Below, one piece after another: positions 25,323-33,906 of a stretch of DNA of 64,000 nt (position 1 is its first letter; every line of letters begins with the position of its first letter). The notes below the pieces were generated by a model. That model was not told where the DNA came from, did not search any database, and worked only from the letters and a program-made list of their open reading frames with translations. The stretch is from Bradyrhizobium sp. CB1015 (GTDB taxonomy: Bacteria > Pseudomonadota > Alphaproteobacteria > Rhizobiales > Xanthobacteraceae): the NCBI RefSeq assembly GCF_025200925.1, contig NZ_CP104174.1, forward strand, positions 4,526,001-4,590,000, in the 5' to 3' direction. The translations under genes and the position numbers were made by a program.

Positions 25323-26414
25323 ATGAAACGCCGTACATTCTTAAAAGGCGGCGCGGTTGCCGGCGCGACGACGCTGGTTGCTGCACCTGCGATCGCGCAG
25401 AGCGCGCCCGAGATCAAATGGCGCCTGACCTCGAGCTTTCCGAAGTCGCTCGACACCATCTACGGCACGGCGCAGACCTTTGCGAAATATGTTGCTGAGG
25501 CCACCGACAACAAATTCCAGATCCAGACTTTTGCCGCCGGCGAGATCGTTCCAGGCTTGCAGGCGCTCGATGCGGTCAGCACCGCATCGGTCGAGATGGC
25601 GCAGACCCCGCTCTATTTCTACATCGGCAAGGAGCCGGCGCTCGCCTATGCCACCGGCGCGCCGTTCGGGATGAACCATCGCCACCAGGAATCGTGGTGG
25701 CATTTCGGCGGCGGTGCCGACCTCACCAACGAGGCGCTCAAGCCGTTCAAGGCGCACGCCATCCTCTGCGGCAATTCCGGCACCCAGATGGGCGGCTGGT
25801 TCCGCAAGGAGATCAAGACCGTCGACGACCTCAAGGGGCTCAAATTCCGCATCGCAGGCATGGGCGGCCATGTGCTGGCAAGGCTCGGCGTCGTGCCGCA
25901 GCAGATCGCCGGTGGCGACGTGTATCCGGCTCTCGAGAAGGGCACGATCGATGCCGCCGAATTCGTCGGTCCCTATGACGACGAGAAGCTCGGTTTCCAG
26001 AAGGTCGCGAAGTACTATTACTTCCCCGGCTGGTGGGAAGGCGGCGCCATGCTGCACGTGGTCGTCAACGACGAGAAATGGGCTTCGCTGCCCAAGCCAT
26101 ATCAGGCGATCGTCAACCAGGCGGGCGCGGCGGCGGGCGCCTGGATGGTCGAAAAATACGACAGCGTGAATCCGGCGGCGCTCAAGCGCCTGATCGCCAA
26201 TGGCGCTGAGCTGAAGGCGTTCCCGCAACCCGTGCTGGAGGCCTGCTACAACGCCACCCAGGACCACCTGAACGAGCTCGCCGCCAAGAGCGACCTGTTC
26301 AAGCGGACCAAGGACAGCCACGACGCGTATATGAAGGAGCTGTTGTTCTATACGCAGATCGCGGAGAATTTTTACGACAATTACCTGCTCGGCAAGATGC
26401 GCAACAAGAGCTGA
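25323..26414 (+). CDS. TRAP transporter periplasmic solute-binding protein (DctP family)
   Basis: The 363-residue protein has a twin-arginine-type signal (MKRRTFLKGGAVAGATTLVAAPAIAQ) and a DctP fold: FPKSLDTIYGTAQTFAKYVAE, LQALDAVSTASVEMAQT, and LKGLKFRIAGMGG with the Arg that usually binds a carboxylate ligand. Its size and EFVGPYDDEKLGFQKVAKYYYFPGWWEGG segment place it near the mannitol/keto-acid-type binding proteins. No small or large membrane subunit of the transporter is nearby, so it is an orphan that must pair with subunits encoded elsewhere. Confidence 0.92.
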   Translation: MKRRTFLKGGAVAGATTLVAAPAIAQSAPEIKWRLTSSFPKSLDTIYGTAQTFAKYVAEATDNKFQIQTFAAGEIVPGLQALDAVSTASVEMAQTPLYFYIGKEPALAYATGAPFGMNHRHQESWWHFGGGADLTNEALKPFKAHAILCGNSGTQMGGWFRKEIKTVDDLKGLKFRIAGMGGHVLARLGVVPQQIAGGDVYPALEKGTIDAAEFVGPYDDEKLGFQKVAKYYYFPGWWEGGAMLHVVVNDEKWASLPKPYQAIVNQAGAAAGAWMVEKYDSVNPAALKRLIANGAELKAFPQPVLEACYNATQDHLNELAAKSDLFKRTKDSHDAYMKELLFYTQIAENFYDNYLLGKMRNKS

Positions 26415-26429
26415 GCGGAGTCTTGCACT

Positions 26430-26576
26430 CTCGTGCCCCGGACGCAGCGCAGCGTCTCTTCGACGGTGCGCTGCTGAGCCGGGGCCCATCGATCGGCATA
26501 CCGTGTTGCGCTGGGTCCCGGCTCTGCGCTGCCACGCCCGTGCGTTGCAGCTTGTCCGGACACGCAGGGGGGCCCG
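26430..26576. repeat. Long imperfect inverted repeat, intergenic
   Basis: GTGCCCCGGACGCAGCGCAGCG at the left is mirrored by GGGTCCCGGCTCTGCGC and CGTGCGTTGCAGCTTGTCCGGACAC at the right, with GAGCCGGGGCCC between. The layout is a multi-arm palindrome of the sort scattered between rhizobial genes. It separates the TRAP gene from minCDE. Confidence 0.55.
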
Positions 26577-26663
26577 CCTACGTAACCCACGGAGAATTAA
26601 CCGGCCGTTAACCATATCCGCCGCATCGTTAACCATTCAATAACGGGGAACGAGTCGGCCGTG

Positions 26664-27362
26664 ATGGAGGCTGCAGCAAAGGTCCAACGTCAAATGGTGC
26701 GCCTGCGCGGGCGCTCCTATGTGGCTTTCGTGTTCACGCCGACGGTTCCGGTCCAGGACTGGCTGCATGAGATCGACGCCACGATTGCGCGCTCGCCGGG
26801 CTTCTTTGCCGGCCGGCCCGTGGTGATCGACCTGTCCTCGGTCGATCTCAGCCAGGCCGGCATCGGCCATCTGCTCACCAGCCTGCAGGATCGCAACATC
26901 CGCGTGCTCGGCATCGAGGGCGTGGACGAGGGAAGGCTGACGCCGATGATGCCGCCGCTGCTGTCGGGCGGACGCAGCTGCGTGGTCGAGCCGAGCGCGC
27001 CGAAGAAGGCCGACGTGAAGGCCGAAACCAAGCCGACCTCGCTGCTGCTGGAAAACCCCGTGCGCTCGGGCCAGACCGTGATCTTCCCGGAAGGCGACGT
27101 CACTATCCTCGGCTCGGTCGGCTCCGGCGCCGAGGTCGTCGCCGGCGGCTCCATCCACGTCTACGGCGCGCTGCGCGGCCGCGCCATGGCGGGCGTCAAC
27201 GGACACACCAGCGCGCGCATCTATTGCCAGAAGATCGAGGCCGAACTGCTTGCAATCGACGGGTTTTATCAGACCGCCGACGACATCGACGAGGCCCTGC
27301 GCGGTAAGCCGGCGCAGGCCTGGCTGCAGGGGAATACCATGCGAATTACAGCACTGAACTGA
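26664..27362 (+). CDS. minC: Septum-site inhibitor MinC
   Basis: The 232-residue protein has an N-terminal MinC domain (LRGRSYVAFVFTPTVPVQDW, VVIDLSSVDLSQAGIG) and the C-terminal beta-helix domain with GDVTILGSVGSGAEVVAGGSIHVYG and LRGRAMAGVNG, the glycine-rich turns that bind MinD. MinC blocks FtsZ assembly away from midcell. ATG 26664 is chosen over the overlapping GTG 26661. minD follows after 21 bp. Confidence 0.96.
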   Translation: MEAAAKVQRQMVRLRGRSYVAFVFTPTVPVQDWLHEIDATIARSPGFFAGRPVVIDLSSVDLSQAGIGHLLTSLQDRNIRVLGIEGVDEGRLTPMMPPLLSGGRSCVVEPSAPKKADVKAETKPTSLLLENPVRSGQTVIFPEGDVTILGSVGSGAEVVAGGSIHVYGALRGRAMAGVNGHTSARIYCQKIEAELLAIDGFYQTADDIDEALRGKPAQAWLQGNTMRITALN

Positions 27363-27383
27363 CCAGCAAAGGAGACATTTCAG

Positions 27384-28199
27384 ATGAGTAAGGTACTGGT
27401 CGTGACATCAGGCAAGGGCGGGGTCGGCAAGACCACGACGACCGCCGCGCTGGGAGCTGCCTTGGCGCAGCGCGGCGACAAGGTGGTCGTCGTCGATTTC
27501 GACGTCGGCCTGCGCAACCTCGACCTCGTGATGGGCGCCGAACGCCGCGTCGTGTTCGATCTCATCAACGTGGTGCAGGGCGTCGCCAAACTCCCGCAGG
27601 CGCTGATCAAGGACAAGCGGCTGGAGAATTTGTGGCTGCTGCCGGCCTCGCAAACCCGCGACAAGGACGCGCTGACAGAGGAGGGTGTCGGCAAGGTCAT
27701 CGCCGAGCTGCGCAGCCGGTTCGACTGGGTGATCTGCGACAGCCCGGCCGGCATCGAGCGCGGCGCCTCCATGGCGATGCGCTTTGCCGACGAGGCCGTG
27801 ATCGTCACCAATCCGGAGGTCTCCTCGGTGCGCGATTCCGACCGCATCATCGGCATGCTCGATTCCAAGACGGTGCGGGCCGAGAAGGGCGAGCGCGTCG
27901 AGAAGCACATCCTGATCACTCGCTACGATCCCTCCCGCGCCGCGCGCGGCGAGATGCTGACCATTGACGACATCCTCGAGATCCTCGCAACGCCCTTGCT
28001 CGGCATCATTCCCGAGAGCCAGGACGTATTGAAGGCCTCCAACGTCGGCACGCCTGTGACTCTGTCGAATGCCGATGGAGCGCCGGCACGAGCCTATATG
28101 GACGCGGCCAAGCGCCTCTGCGGCGAGAACGTGACGATGCACGTTCCTGCCGAGCGCAGAGGATTTATGGACCGCCTGCTGCGACGGAGGGCTGCATGA
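27384..28199 (+). CDS. minD: Septum-site determining ATPase MinD
   Basis: The 271-residue protein has the deviant Walker [10 protein letters not shown] (residues 10-18), the MinD strand [18 protein letters not shown] and the C-terminal amphipathic membrane-targeting helix [11 protein letters not shown]. It binds membrane in its ATP form and recruits MinC. ATG 27384 follows AAAGGAGACATTTCAG. Confidence 0.97.
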   Translation: MSKVLVVTSGKGGVGKTTTTAALGAALAQRGDKVVVVDFDVGLRNLDLVMGAERRVVFDLINVVQGVAKLPQALIKDKRLENLWLLPASQTRDKDALTEEGVGKVIAELRSRFDWVICDSPAGIERGASMAMRFADEAVIVTNPEVSSVRDSDRIIGMLDSKTVRAEKGERVEKHILITRYDPSRAARGEMLTIDDILEILATPLLGIIPESQDVLKASNVGTPVTLSNADGAPARAYMDAAKRLCGENVTMHVPAERRGFMDRLLRRRAA

Positions 28200-28477
28200 G
28201 CATGGGTCTGCTTCGACTTCTCCGCGGCAAGAAGGCCTCGGCACCCGTCGCTCGCGAACGGCTGCAGATCCTGCTTGCCCATGAACGCGGAATGCGCGGC
28301 CAGCCCGATCTGCTCGGTGTGCTGCGTGAGGAAATTCTCGCCGTCGTTTCCAAGCATGTGACGCTGGACCCGACCAAGGTCATCGTCCGGCTCGAGCGCG
28401 GCGACGAGGTCTCGACCCTCGAGGTCGATATCGAGGTGCCCAACGACTTCGAGCGCAAGAAGGTCGCGGTCGCGTAG
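28196..28477 (+). CDS. minE: Cell-division topological factor MinE
   Basis: The 93-residue protein contains the anti-MinCD part ([13 protein letters not shown]) and the dimerisation part ([34 protein letters not shown]). MinE stimulates MinD ATPase and drives pole-to-pole oscillation. Its ATG overlaps the minD stop in an ATGA, so translation is coupled. Confidence 0.96.
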   Translation: MSMGLLRLLRGKKASAPVARERLQILLAHERGMRGQPDLLGVLREEILAVVSKHVTLDPTKVIVRLERGDEVSTLEVDIEVPNDFERKKVAVA

Positions 28478-28507
28478 GGCGCAGACGCTCGTTTTGGGGT
28501 GGGTGAG

Positions 28508-28543
28508 AAGGCGGTCCGTCGGGCATGGCGGGCCGCCTTTCCT
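28508..28543 (+). terminator. Likely intrinsic terminator of minCDE
   Basis: AAGGCGGTCCG pairs with CGGGCCGCCTT (one G-T pair) around a nine-base loop and is followed by TTTCCTT. It lies 31 bases after the minE stop. Confidence 0.7.
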
Positions 28544-28642
28544 TGCGACTCACTCAATCAGACGGAACGCGCTCCGCGCCTCCACCGTTGTGAACCACCC
28601 GCGGCAGCGTTGCTCCGCGGCTGGTCAGACGGGAGAGCGCCC

Positions 28643-28828
28643 ATGATGTCCGAGGTCCAGGTCCATACCGTTGCCCGGCAGATGCTCGAACAGCACGGCT
28701 TTGCTGCGATCGCGAAGGCCGCGGAGCAGGCCCAGGCCTGCGAGGGCCGCGGCGAGGCCGACGAGGCCAGGGAATGGCGTCACATCGTGGACGCCATGAA
28801 GATCATGCGCGGTCCGCATCAAAGCTGA
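28643..28828 (+). CDS. Small helical hypothetical protein (61 aa)
   Basis: ATG 28643 starts MMSEVQVHTVARQMLEQHGF, continues AIAKAAEQAQACEGRGEADE and has EWRHIVDAMKIMRG near the end. The 'A-x-x-M-[LI]-x-x-HG-x-x-A ... E-x-x-x-W-x-x-I-x-x-A' arrangement resembles short helical proteins common in rhizobia. A GGGAGAG site lies upstream. Function is unknown. Confidence 0.6.
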   Translation: MMSEVQVHTVARQMLEQHGFAAIAKAAEQAQACEGRGEADEAREWRHIVDAMKIMRGPHQS

Positions 28829-28845
28829 CCTCTGAAGGCGCGTGC

Positions 28846-29094
28846 TCAACGCTCGCCGCGATCGGCGCCTTGCGACGACGTGCGGTTCTGTGTCTGGGGC
28901 TGCGCGCGTTCGCCCGATTCCTTGCAGGGCAGCGGTTCCCACGTGCCGTCCGGCGCCTGCTGATAGGCGCTGCAGGACGGCGAGGTGGACTTTTCCCCGC
29001 CCTTCTGGGCGTCGGAATTCCTCGCCAGTGCGGGCGCAGTCAGCACCGCAGCGGCGGCAATCGCGCCGGCGAAAACGCAATGGATATTCCGCAT
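28846..29094 (-). CDS. Small secreted hypothetical protein
   Basis: The 82-residue protein has a clear signal peptide (MRNIHCVFAGAIAAAAVLTAPALA) and a short polar mature part with two Cys (SPSCSAYQQAPDGTWEPLPCKE) that could form a disulfide loop. An AGGAGG site precedes the start. No family is recognised. It is convergent with the preceding small gene. Confidence 0.65.
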   Translation of the reverse strand: MRNIHCVFAGAIAAAAVLTAPALARNSDAQKGGEKSTSPSCSAYQQAPDGTWEPLPCKESGERAQPQTQNRTSSQGADRGER

Positions 29095-29258
29095 CAGGAC
29101 CTCCTGTTCGAATTCGGAAGAGGCCGCATGCTTTCGAGGATTGTGACGATTTTGTGCCGCGGCAGAGGTTCCGTCGCGGCGTGCTTAATGCGGTGACGCT
29201 GGTTCGCTAAAGCGCGAATGAAATAAGGCTCGATCGCCGCAACGCCGGAGGTGCGCTC

Positions 29259-29280
29259 CCTCTCCCGCAAGCGGGAGAGG
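29259..29280. repeat. Perfect 10-bp inverted repeat
   Basis: CCTCTCCCGC and GCGGGAGAGG are separated by AA. This short hairpin type is common between rhizobial genes and lies near the 3' end of the gene at 29324. Confidence 0.6.
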
Positions 29281-29323
29281 TGAAGGAGCCGCGGCCATCG
29301 ATTCAACCGAAAGCCATTCCGTT

Positions 29324-29716
29324 TTAGCCGCCCTTGCTGCGGATCAGGCCGGCGAGATTGGTCTTCTGGGCTTCGCACCAGCCGGGCATGCCGAGGCGGC
29401 GCTGGTCCATGTCGGTTGCCTGGGTCGCAACCGCGACCTCAGCCATCAGATCATCGTCCTGCTTCTCGCCCATCTTGCCGCCGGTGTGCATCCAGGCGAT
29501 CGCCTTGCGCACCTTCTCGGTGGTGCCGTCGGGCAGCTGCATCTGCTGCGCCCTCTGCACGAGGTCCTGATAGGCAAGATCGGTGTTGGGGCACTCGACC
29601 TTGGCGGCGAAGGCCTGCAAAACCATCGTCACATAGGTCGATCGCGGCGGCGCCTCGCCCGCGAGGGCCGGCGCGGCCAACAGCAACAGGCCCGTCATCA
29701 GAAAACCGGTGCGCAT
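29324..29716 (-). CDS. Secreted hypothetical protein (130 aa)
   Basis: A signal peptide (MRTGFLMTGLLLLAAPALAGE) is followed by a helical domain with single Cys residues in KVECPNTDLAYQD and PGWCEAQKTNLAG, which may pair. The long helix VRKAIAWMHTGGKMGEKQDD is amphipathic. The AGGAGG upstream of ATG 29716 supports the start. No family is recognised. Confidence 0.65.
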   Translation of the reverse strand: MRTGFLMTGLLLLAAPALAGEAPPRSTYVTMVLQAFAAKVECPNTDLAYQDLVQRAQQMQLPDGTTEKVRKAIAWMHTGGKMGEKQDDDLMAEVAVATQATDMDQRRLGMPGWCEAQKTNLAGLIRSKGG

Positions 29717-29843
29717 CCTTGGGACCTCCTCCGTTTTCTTGAGAGGCTAGCGGCCGGCACGCCGCTCGGCAATGGGACCGGGACACAATTGTCGCCGATC
29801 GGCCCGGCGGGCTAACCTGCGCTCCCCAGCATTGGAGCGCGAC

Positions 29844-30626
29844 ATGAGCCTGTTCAGCACGCCGTTCGACCCCACACGCGACACCGCGCTCGTCACCGGC
29901 GCGGGCAATGGCATCGGCCGCGCGATCGCGCTCGGCCTGGTCGGCGAGGGCATCCGCACCGTGTTCGCGGATGTCAGCGCGGAGCGGGTCCGCTCCGCGA
30001 TCGATGCAAGCGAGGGGCCAGATCTCGCCGTGCCTTGGGTCGGCGATCTCGCCAGCCTCGAGGCCTGCGATGAGCTGCTGACGGCCGCACATTCCGCGCT
30101 GGGCGAGGTCACGCATTTCGTCCACAGCGCCTCGCCGCCGCGACGCGAGGTTGATCACGCGCTCGCGGTCGATCGCAAGACCTGGCAGGAGATGCATGCC
30201 GTCAATCTCGATGCCGGCTTTCACCTGGCGCGCGAGCTCGCCAAACGGCTGATCGCAGCGAAGCGGCCGGGCTCATTCCTGTTTCTGACTTCGCTGCATG
30301 CAGGTACGCCGCGCAACCTGCCGCATTATTCGACGGCAAAGGCGGCCATGGCGATGCTGGTGAAGGAGCTGGCCAAGACGCTCGGACGTTACGACATCCG
30401 CGTCAACGCGCTGGTGCCCGGCGCGATCGCAGCCGGCGGGTTCGTCGCCGATCCCGCGCTGGCGCGGCACATTCCGCTCGGGCGGCTCGGCGAGGCCAAG
30501 GACCTCGCACCGATGGCGCTCACGGTGCTGTCGAACAAGCTGTCCGCTTACGTCACCGGCGCAGCCTTCGTCGTCGACGGCGGATTGTCGCTGACGAACT
30601 GGTTCGAGGCGCCGGTGCTGGATTAG
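29844..30626 (+). CDS. SDR-family oxidoreductase
   Basis: The 260-residue short-chain dehydrogenase has the cofactor motif TGAGNGIGRAIA near residue 20, the catalytic Tyr and Lys in YSTAKAAMAM, and the C-terminal GGLSLTNWF. The Ser of the triad is in FLTSLHAG. The substrate cannot be told. It is not in a clear operon; a DUF6894 gene is convergent two bases away. Confidence 0.92.
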   Translation: MSLFSTPFDPTRDTALVTGAGNGIGRAIALGLVGEGIRTVFADVSAERVRSAIDASEGPDLAVPWVGDLASLEACDELLTAAHSALGEVTHFVHSASPPRREVDHALAVDRKTWQEMHAVNLDAGFHLARELAKRLIAAKRPGSFLFLTSLHAGTPRNLPHYSTAKAAMAMLVKELAKTLGRYDIRVNALVPGAIAAGGFVADPALARHIPLGRLGEAKDLAPMALTVLSNKLSAYVTGAAFVVDGGLSLTNWFEAPVLD

Positions 30627-30627
30627 C

Positions 30628-30858
30628 CTAGCGCTGCCAGGCCGGCACCGGATCGAGCGGCGTGCGATAGAGCTCGTTGTGATCGCGATCGGTGACGCGC
30701 ACCGCGCAGCCCTTCTGCTGCAGCTCCGGCTTCACCTGCGACAGCTCGCAAGCCAATTGATCGGCGCGATCGGAGGCAACCTCGATGTCTTCGAGGATGA
30801 TTCCACCTTGGTTCTTGAACTCTTCACCAACCACGAGATCGAAATAATAGTAGGGCAT
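30628..30858 (-). CDS. DUF6894 family small protein
   Basis: The 76-residue protein starts MPYYYFDLVVGEEFKNQGGI and ends with VRVTDRDHNELYRTPLD. A start 'M-P-x-[YF]-[YF]-[FH]-x-x' followed by 'D-x-x-G-x-x-[LI]-x-D-x-x-x-A' is characteristic of this small rhizobial family. Function is unknown. The start at ATG 30858 is shorter than the open frame to 30906 and fits the family. Confidence 0.8.
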   Translation of the reverse strand: MPYYYFDLVVGEEFKNQGGIILEDIEVASDRADQLACELSQVKPELQQKGCAVRVTDRDHNELYRTPLDPVPAWQR

Positions 30859-31322
30859 CCGAATTCCCCGGTGTGACGATCTGAGCTGCAGTGCAAGTCT
30901 CAACACATGTCGGATGGTACCACTGAGTCGACATCTATCGAACGTACAGAGCGCGCAATCTCTGGGCTTATGGCGCAGAAATGATGTGCAACGTGCGGGC
31001 TCGTTAAGAATTTATTAAATATGCCTGCGCGATCATTAAGGCATGGAATTGCAGCAGAACCGGGCTCCGGGAACCGGCAGCTGCAAGAGAAGGCCGCCGG
31101 CATAGATCCCGACGGCCTTTTCTCTTGAGCCTGACATCGCTTCCCGTAATTTCCCGGGTTAACGCATCGCATCGACTCGGACAGCTTGCGTAAACTCGTG
31201 ACAGCAAGGCTGCGGCGTTGCTCTAAAACGCGATGCGATGAGGATGAATCGTCATCGCGCTCAGGTTATTGCTTGAGCATCATTTTTTCGGAAAACCGCT
31301 ACGCACTTTTCCGGATCATGCT
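30859..31322. other. Intergenic region with a hairpin and possible small transcript
   Basis: About 460 bp without a supported gene. It is AT-rich at about 30980-31045, then carries a 20-codon frame from ATG 31043 that runs into the hairpin at 31085-31126. A Rhizobiales-type palindrome closes it at 31275-31323. Confidence 0.4.
31085..31126 (+). terminator. Terminator-like hairpin in an intergenic region
   Basis: AAGAGAAGGCCG pairs with CGGCCTT-TT-CTCTT, leaving two extra T residues in the right arm, around a 16-base loop. No annotated gene precedes it on the plus strand, which suggests a short untranslated RNA or leader ending here. Confidence 0.5.
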
Positions 31323-31323
31323 C
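31275..31323. repeat. Palindromic intergenic repeat at a gene 3' end
   Basis: GAGCAT and ATGCTC form the outer arms, and CGGAAAA and TTTTCCG form the inner arms around CCGCTACGCAC. Elements with this CGGAAAA...CGCTACGCAC...TTTTCCG core are widespread in Rhizobiales. It touches the stop codon of the gene at 31323-32360 and may end its transcript. Confidence 0.6.
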
Positions 31324-32360
31324 TAACGCAGCGGCATCGGCGGGCGCACGATAGGTCCGTCGTCATCGGCAACGGCTTGCGTCGTCGTGGTCGGCGCGGC
31401 GGCGGCCTGCGATGGCGGCGGCGGGGGTGCGAGCGGCGCGGGCGAAGAGGCCGGCATATAGGTCCGCGTCACAGGCGGCTTGGGCTTGCGAACCGGCGGC
31501 GCCGCCGCAGGCTGGGGCGGGAGCGCAGCAGCGCGTGCGCGCGGATCGACCGGCGGCCGCGCTTCGGTGACCGGCTTCGGTGCAGGCGGCTTGGCCATCT
31601 CACGCGCCATCTGCTCCTGTCCGGCCTTCAACTCGGCGATGTTGGCCTTGAGCTGCTCGATCTGCTGCGCCATCGCGGCGAGATCGCGTGTCATCGATTG
31701 CACCGACTGCGCTGCGTCGACGGGCTGTGTTGCTGCAGGCGCGACCGCAGCAAGCTGAGCCGCGGGCGGGGTCGCAGATTGATCCGCCGTTTGGTCGGGT
31801 GTGGCTTCGGCTGCGGGCGGCGCAGCCTGGGCGGCGGCGACCGGCGCGCTTTGCTGCGGTGTCGCAGACAGCAACGAGGTCGTCGGGAGCAGCGAGGTCA
31901 GCGCCGGAGTCCATTCGGCCAGCAACTGCATTGCCGTGTCGCCGTGCTTCTCCCAGGCGATGCTGGCGGCCACGCTGGCGCCGGCAAGCAGGAACGTGAC
32001 GAACGCACCGCGCAGCCATTTGCGGACCGAGGATCGCTTCTTCATCACGGGACCATCGCTGGGCGTGAGACGGACAGCCGTGTCGATCGACGGTGCCGCG
32101 GCAGATTTTCCGTAGACGACGTTGATGGTGGACTCGGGCGGGCACGCCGGCTCCAGAGTGAACTTCGGCGTGACCTTGGGCTCCGGGGTAAACTTGGGCT
32201 CCGGACGCGGTGCGATCTCCGGCGCCAGCGACACGCTGGTGGCGCGCGAGGCGCGCACGATCTCGGGCGAGATCTGGACCGCGTCGTGCGGATCGTTGTC
32301 CTTGACCGTGTCCTTCACGATCTCATCGACGATTTGCTTGGCGTTCAGCGTCGCGAGCAT
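31323..32360 (-). CDS. Single-pass membrane protein with Pro/Ala-rich and coiled-coil regions
   Basis: The 345-residue protein has a cytoplasmic N-terminal part of about 105 residues, one membrane helix at about 114-133 (WLRGAFVTFLLAGASVAAS), an Ala/Pro-rich linker and a coiled coil (SMTRDLAAMAQQIEQLKANI, then ELKAGQEQMAREM). The tail is Pro-rich. A similar layout (polar N terminus, one helix, EKHGD/W-x-P segment, Ala/Pro linker, coiled coil, Pro tail) is seen in the gene at 49736-50761. Function is unknown. Confidence 0.7.
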   Translation of the reverse strand: MLATLNAKQIVDEIVKDTVKDNDPHDAVQISPEIVRASRATSVSLAPEIAPRPEPKFTPEPKVTPKFTLEPACPPESTINVVYGKSAAAPSIDTAVRLTPSDGPVMKKRSSVRKWLRGAFVTFLLAGASVAASIAWEKHGDTAMQLLAEWTPALTSLLPTTSLLSATPQQSAPVAAAQAAPPAAEATPDQTADQSATPPAAQLAAVAPAATQPVDAAQSVQSMTRDLAAMAQQIEQLKANIAELKAGQEQMAREMAKPPAPKPVTEARPPVDPRARAAALPPQPAAAPPVRKPKPPVTRTYMPASSPAPLAPPPPPSQAAAAPTTTTQAVADDDGPIVRPPMPLR

Positions 32361-32657
32361 CGCAGCTCCTTTGAAGCGCAGTGTTCGAGGTTTAAGTCAT
32401 CCGCATTGGCGCGGGGCTGATCCGAGGTGAGCCCATGCCGGTCCCATGCCGGTCCCCATGACGCACGAGTCCAGCCGGGTTTGACCAAAGCAAGGCGAGG
32501 GGATGGAGATGATGCGACAGTCTTCCGCCGTTTGTGGTGATGGAACCCAATTTGCCGAACACGCGCATGTGTTCCCGCACCGCCTTGTTTTCAGCACGAT
32601 TTTGGCAATATGTGGCGACGCTGGGGGCGCTGTTATTCCGCTATCGGGGGGCCGGCG

Positions 32658-33311
32658 GTGCCAAGATCTTTACTCGTTTTGTTCGTCGCAGCCCTGTTGC
32701 CGCTGGGCGGCTGCATGCAGACGACACTTTCGCCATCGACGGATGCGAGCATGACGCCGCGCGACCGTCAGTTGCTCGCGCACGCGCCTTACGCCAAGGC
32801 GAACGTGCCCGAGCAATATCTGCGTCACATCGTCGATTACCACCGCAAGGAGCAGCCGGGCACGATCCTGGTCGATACCGACGCGCGCTACCTCTATTAC
32901 GTGCTGCCCGAGGGAAAGGCGATCCGTTACGGCGTTGCGGTCGGCGAGGAAGCCATGGCGTTCTCCGGCGTCGCGCGGGTCGGTCGCCTAGCGGAATGGC
33001 CGGACTGGATCCCCACCGCGGATATCCAGGCGCGACTCGGCCCGTATCCGGCGCGCGTTCCCGGCGGTCCCGCCAATCCGCTGGGCGCGCGGGGCATCTA
33101 TCTCTATGTCGGCAACAAGGACACGCTCTACCGCATCCACGGCACCAACCAGCCCGAATATATCGGGCAGGCGATCTCGTCCGGCTGCATCCGGATGCGC
33201 AATGAGGACGTCATCGATCTCTACGACCGGGTCAAGCTCAATTCGATGGTTGTGGTGCTGCCGCCGGGGCAGAGCGCGCAGGCCGAGGCGGGTGGACGCT
33301 GGCGCGGGTGA
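32658..33311 (+). CDS. L,D-transpeptidase lipoprotein (YkuD domain)
   Basis: The protein has a lipobox LLPLGGC, so it is likely an outer- or inner-membrane lipoprotein. The YkuD domain includes ILVDTDARYLYYVLPEGKAI, the His motif RIHGTNQPEYIG and the nucleophile motif SSGCIRM. It would cross-link peptidoglycan stems or attach proteins to them. GTG 32658, preceded by GGGGGG, is chosen as start because it opens directly on the signal peptide; an in-frame ATG at 32610 would add 16 residues. Confidence 0.9.
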   Translation: MPRSLLVLFVAALLPLGGCMQTTLSPSTDASMTPRDRQLLAHAPYAKANVPEQYLRHIVDYHRKEQPGTILVDTDARYLYYVLPEGKAIRYGVAVGEEAMAFSGVARVGRLAEWPDWIPTADIQARLGPYPARVPGGPANPLGARGIYLYVGNKDTLYRIHGTNQPEYIGQAISSGCIRMRNEDVIDLYDRVKLNSMVVVLPPGQSAQAEAGGRWRG

Positions 33312-33359
33312 GGCCGCGCGACCCGCCGGCTCGAGTTCTCGTGGATTGTTTGTGCGCGG

Positions 33360-33791
33360 CTACTCAGGCCGGGCGACCCGCCATTGCAGCGTCGTGGCAT
33401 TGCCATTGGCGTCGCCCGGCGCCTTGTCTGCGGGCGAGGTGTAGAGCGGGCGATAACGGTACGCCCACATCTTGCTGCCGTCGTTGCGGCTGATCACGGT
33501 GAAGTCGCCGACGGCCCTGGCATCGGCCGTCGCCGCCAGCGGCACCCAGCTCTCGGTGCATTTGCCGTTGCAGTTCGATGTCTTTCCGGTGGTGTCGCGC
33601 TCGTAATAGTAGAGCGTCATGCCCTTGAGATCGACGAGCTTGGGACCCTGCTTGGTCAGGACCACCTTCGCCGGCGCAATCGTCGCCTCGGGCTTCGGCG
33701 GAGGCGGGGCATCGCCGCCGCCATGGCCGTTGGCGAGCGCGTGACCGGTCGAGAGCGCGATGGCCGCGGCCACAACGAGGAACCTGAACAT
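33360..33791 (-). CDS. Secreted COG4315-type repeat protein
   Basis: The 143-residue protein has a signal peptide (FRFLVVAAAIALSTGHALA), a Pro-rich linker and the COG4315/Lipoprotein_15 pattern: LKGMTLYYYERDTTGKTSNC, CNGKCTESWVPL and a second half-repeat WAYRYRPLYTS. The two Cys in CNGKC are typical. Role is unknown; members are often induced by stress. Confidence 0.85.
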   Translation of the reverse strand: MFRFLVVAAAIALSTGHALANGHGGGDAPPPPKPEATIAPAKVVLTKQGPKLVDLKGMTLYYYERDTTGKTSNCNGKCTESWVPLAATADARAVGDFTVISRNDGSKMWAYRYRPLYTSPADKAPGDANGNATTLQWRVARPE

Positions 33792-33906
33792 CCGAAACTC
33801 CGCCCCGCAAAGTTAATCGCGCGTTAGGCGCCCAATGCGGCCGACGTTAGCAGCCGAAGGTTAGTTCCTGGTTTCGTGCGCTGCGACAATTACGGACGTG
33901 GCCGGA

